Origin: an uncultured Azospirillum sp.
GTDB lineage: Bacteria > Pseudomonadota > Alphaproteobacteria > RF32 > CAG-239
Reading direction: 5' to 3'
Assembly (NCBI GenBank): GCA_900539605.1
Contig: UQCS01000015.1
Location: 1 to 36,044 of the forward strand
Length of the DNA: 36,044 nt
In this document: positions 34,046 to 36,044 of the stretch, in pieces
Layout: each line of letters begins with the position of its first letter
How positions within the stretch are numbered: the first letter of the stretch is position 1
The notes under the pieces: generated by a model
The model's input: only the letters and a program-made list of their open reading frames with translations
Databases searched by the model: none
Told to the model about the DNA's origin: nothing
Program-made: the position numbers and the translations under genes

Positions 34046-34504
34046 ATGAATATTGCAGATTTCAAATTACAACTTCCGGCCAAAAAAGCGTTGATCGGCT
34101 TTGATTATGGCAGTCGGCGTCTCGGCGTTGCGGTGTCGGATTTGTCGCGGACGATTGCGTCTTCGCACAGCATTATCCAACGTTCCAACTGGACGGCCGA
34201 TCTGACAGCAATCAGACGGATTATCGAAACCAAAGAGATCGGCGGCATGGTATTTGGGCTGCCGTTGCAAATGAACGGCCAAGAAGGCGAAATTGCCGCC
34301 GAAGTGCGTGCTTTTGCCGGCAAATTGCAACAAGCGGTAGAATTGCCGCTGGCTTTTTGGGACGAAAGGCTGTCCTCGGCGGCGGTTGAAAGCTTTTTGA
34401 TTAAGGAAGTTGACCTCTCGCGTTCCAAACGCAAAAAAGTCCTGGACGCTTCAGCGGCGGCATATATTTTGCAGGGCTTTCTCGATTCGCTGAAATTTGC
34501 CTGA
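34046..34504 (+). CDS. ruvX: Putative pre-16S rRNA nuclease / Holliday junction resolvase (YqgF family)
   Basis: A 152-residue RNase H-fold nuclease. Motifs are IGFDYGSRRLGVAVSD near residue 18, with the first catalytic Asp, and GGMVFGLPLQMNGQEG near 71. FWDERLSSAAVESFL near 110 has Asp-Glu, and LDASAAAYILQGFLD ends the core with the last Asp. The family has been linked to 5' processing of 16S rRNA and to recombination. No strong Shine-Dalgarno is seen (AAAGACATAAG). It is divergent from tolB. Confidence 0.94.
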   Translation: MNIADFKLQLPAKKALIGFDYGSRRLGVAVSDLSRTIASSHSIIQRSNWTADLTAIRRIIETKEIGGMVFGLPLQMNGQEGEIAAEVRAFAGKLQQAVELPLAFWDERLSSAAVESFLIKEVDLSRSKRKKVLDASAAAYILQGFLDSLKFA

Positions 34505-34917
34505 TGCCCCTTGTTCTACCGGATGCCTTTCTTTCCGCCCGCACCTAACCGCCTCACTTATTTCTGCCCGATCCGCCGGATGCTCTTCTCTCTGCCGACA
34601 TCCCTGACATTTTTCTCCGGTTCCCTCTGTAATGCCTTTTTCTCCTTACACTCCCCGCCGCTGCTTGATCACCGGCATAGCTGGGTTAAACTAATGTTAC
34701 CCTCTCCCCATCCGCCGCCGCATTCTCTCCACCCGCACCTGATCCCCTCGCCTGCTTCTGCCCCTCTCCCCATCCGCCGCCGCATTCTCTCTTTCTCCGC
34801 TGCGGTCCCAGACATCAGCGCCACAGGATAAAATGACCGCTGGTTGCGTAACACAATTTGACTCTACTTATAGTATATGAATTGAGAATTAAAAATGTTT
34901 GCCGGTCGATTCGTTTT
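34505..34917. other. Pyrimidine-rich intergenic region
   Basis: No gene is supported. The plus strand from about 34505 to 34815 is strongly C/T-rich with few A or G. It holds a 30-bp perfect direct repeat. The minus-strand frame over it is low complexity (Arg/Gly-rich) and not credible as a protein. From 34840 on the sequence is AT-rich. Confidence 0.5.
34700..34791. repeat. 30-bp direct repeat pair in pyrimidine-rich spacer
   Basis: The 30-mer beginning CCCTCTCCCCATCCGCCGCC at 34700-34729 recurs exactly at 34762-34791, a 62-base period. The unique spacer between copies is also C/T-rich. It may be a short tandem duplication or the remnant of an interspersed element. Confidence 0.8.
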
Positions 34918-35162
34918 TTATTTCGGCAAAAAGATATAAAAAACCCGCCGCAGCGGGAAAATATTGAGCCTGATCGCCATTTCCATGATCGTACTTAAAG
35001 TCGGGTTTTGTTTTAGATCTTCTATTTTAGCTACCGAACTTTCACTTAAACCCGTATCATGAGCCAATCTATAACGACTTATTTTCTGTTTTATCCTTGT
35101 CTTCTTCATTTTAAGGATAATCTGATTTACCCGATTTTGATTTTTTCTTTATTAACTAACAT
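34918..35162 (-). pseudogene. Xre-type HTH regulator, frameshifted and truncated
   Basis: A perfect GGAGG lies before an ATG at 35162 that opens MLVNK, as in the paralogue at 35594. One base is missing in the A-rich stretch near 35145, so the frame stops. The rest, TRIKQKISRYRLAHDTGLSE and AKIEDLKQNPTLSTIMEM, continues in another frame. The C-terminal half of the family is absent: after RLNIF the frame runs into a terminator hairpin (34936-34960) and ends at 34918. A 63-residue product from an internal Met is possible. Confidence 0.75.
34936..34960 (-). terminator. Terminator hairpin inside the truncated HTH gene
   Basis: CCCGC (34944-34948) pairs with GCGGG (34953-34957) around CGCA, followed on the minus strand by six T. 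Its position at the truncated coding end suggests a deletion joined the HTH core to an existing terminator. Confidence 0.65.
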
Positions 35163-35210
35163 CAGCCTCCTATCCCTACCTTTTCTACAACCCACTCATC
35201 CAAATCTTAT

Positions 35211-35594
35211 TTATGATTTATTTCTTTCTGCTAAAGCCAAAAGAATTTTATGAGCCACTTTTAAATCTTCCTCACTTAATTTCTTCAGATCATCAATCAC
35301 CATATCAAAAGCAGGAGAACCTCCAAGAAACTTCTCTTCTAAATTATCGAAATCATCAGGGTAATTTTCTTTGATAGCCAACGGTAAGTTAAAATGCAGA
35401 TTAATAGATATTTCCATCAAAGTGCTTAATGTCGGGTTTTGCCGCAGTTCTTCGATTTTCACAATTGAACTTTGGCTCAAACCTGTCTCTTGGGCCAATT
35501 TATATCTGCTGATATTTTTCTCCATCCTCGCTCTTTTTAAAGCAAGAACTACCTTGTTTACCCTAGTCTGATTTTTTCTTTTGTTCACCAACAT
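35211..35594 (-). CDS. Xre-family HTH transcriptional regulator
   Basis: From the Met at 35594 it is 127 residues, beginning MLVNKRKNQTRVNKVVLALK. The HTH spans RYKLAQETGLSQSSIVKIEE, followed by LRQNPTLSTLMEISINLHFNLPLAIKENYP. The C-terminal part has an acidic stretch and the helix LKKLSEEDLKVAHKILLALA shared with its paralogues. A GTG in frame at 35609 is an alternative start. The DNA is near 30% GC, against about 55% for tolB. Targets are not known. Confidence 0.87.
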   Translation of the reverse strand: MLVNKRKNQTRVNKVVLALKRARMEKNISRYKLAQETGLSQSSIVKIEELRQNPTLSTLMEISINLHFNLPLAIKENYPDDFDNLEEKFLGGSPAFDMVIDDLKKLSEEDLKVAHKILLALAERNKS

Positions 35595-35651
35595 ACTCAA
35601 TCCGATCACTCTTATACGTTGTTCACAATTTTACAAATACCGCTTCGGATT

Positions 35652-36044
35652 TTATTTCTCATTCAATCCCTTTATCACACTATAAACAACTTTAAGTTTT
35701 TCCTCACTCATACTTTTCAAAGCATCAGTAATCAGAAAAAAGGTTGGAGAAAGAGCAAGTGTCTCGTCTTCTTTATTATCAATATTTTCGGAGAATTCTT
35801 CCATATCATCAGACGAATAGGGATAATTGTCTTTAAGAGCCTGAGGCAAATCAAAATTAATGCTAGCAGACATCTCTATCAGAGTACTTAATGTGGGATT
35901 TTGTTTCAACTGTTCAATATTAGAAATGGAACTGTCACTTAATCCCGTATCCTTTGACAGTTGATACCTCGTAATTCCTTGATTCATTCTTGCCTGTTTC
36001 ATAGCAAGAATAATTTTATTTACCCGATTTTGGTTTTTTCTTTT
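35652..36044 (-). CDS. Xre-family HTH transcriptional regulator (runs off window end)
   Basis: The frame is open to the window end (KRKNQNRVNKIILAMKQARM), matching the paralogues, so the true start lies just beyond 36044. The HTH is RYQLSKDTGLSDSSISNIEQ, then LKQNPTLSTLIEM, FDLPQALKDNYPY and the C-terminal helix LKSMSEEKLKVVYSVIKGLN. It is the third member of this cluster, on the same strand and AT-rich. Confidence 0.85.
   Translation of the reverse strand, partial: KRKNQNRVNKIILAMKQARMNQGITRYQLSKDTGLSDSSISNIEQLKQNPTLSTLIEMSASINFDLPQALKDNYPYSSDDMEEFSENIDNKEDETLALSPTFFLITDALKSMSEEKLKVVYSVIKGLNEK

Noticed and set aside
34700..34791. Two 30-bp repeats as a minimal CRISPR array
   Set aside because: Only two copies, the repeat is pyrimidine-only-like rather than palindromic, the spacer is also C/T-rich, and the array should match the tracrRNA candidate at 3.7 kb, which it does not.
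34511..34854. Frames of 106 (plus) and 61 (minus) codons after ruvX
   Set aside because: Composition is low complexity, driven by the pyrimidine tract and direct repeat; there is no start signal.

Overview
The window looks like chromosomal DNA of a low-to-mid GC, Gram-negative, host- or gut-associated alphaproteobacterium. Supports for this are Kdo/LPS synthesis (kdsB), tolB, lgt, an alphaproteobacterial-type YbjN protein, a type-B ribosomal L36, a type II-C-like Cas9, and a fermentative set (L-lactate dehydrogenase, iron-sulphur L-serine dehydratase). The lineage is inference; no rRNA is present. Housekeeping genes sit near 50-55% GC. Several accessory islands fall to about 30%, and one gene is of Bacteroidetes type.

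Layout. 1-3.9 kb: a CRISPR-Cas edge on the minus strand, with a frameshifted cas9 followed directly by the start of cas2, and a divergent candidate tracrRNA with its own promoter. No CRISPR array lies in the window. 3.9-5.3 kb: initiator tRNA-Met, two tandem 22-25 residue membrane peptides, pgpA and tRNA-Pro(CGG). 5.3-12.4 kb: APC permease, YbhN-like membrane protein, sdaA with a 10TM metal-exporter-like gene, a solitary beta-class DNA methyltransferase and a sirtuin. 12.4-17.4 kb: kdsB, queA, a membrane GGDEF-like protein with a degenerate GADEF motif, lgt and a YbjN protein. 17.4-22.9 kb: a WG-repeat-like protein, the acpP-fabF-mltG cluster (fatty-acid and cell-wall synthesis), a small acidic anchored protein, and ldh.

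22.9-28.5 kb is the most unusual part. It holds three small Xre-type HTH genes (one frameshifted), a promoter-driven stretch of tandem hairpins on both sides of a 71-codon ORF, an unrecognised gene, and two secreted Cys-rich proteins that share a motif. The larger of these has an abrupt drop in GC within its reading frame. 28.5-29.8 kb is a Bacteroidetes-style lipoprotein with an internal duplication. 29.8-34.5 kb returns to core genes (ettA, rpmJ, tolB, ruvX). 34.5-36 kb has a pyrimidine-rich spacer with a 30-bp direct repeat, then a second cluster of Xre-type HTH genes, one broken and one running off the window end.

Three reading-frame breaks (cas9 and two HTH genes) occur in or near A-rich stretches. 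They may be real decay or assembly errors; reads would settle this. The best leads are the structured-RNA locus at 23.9-24.6 kb, the cas9-cas2/tracrRNA arrangement, the micro-protein pair, and the Cys-rich secreted protein pair.
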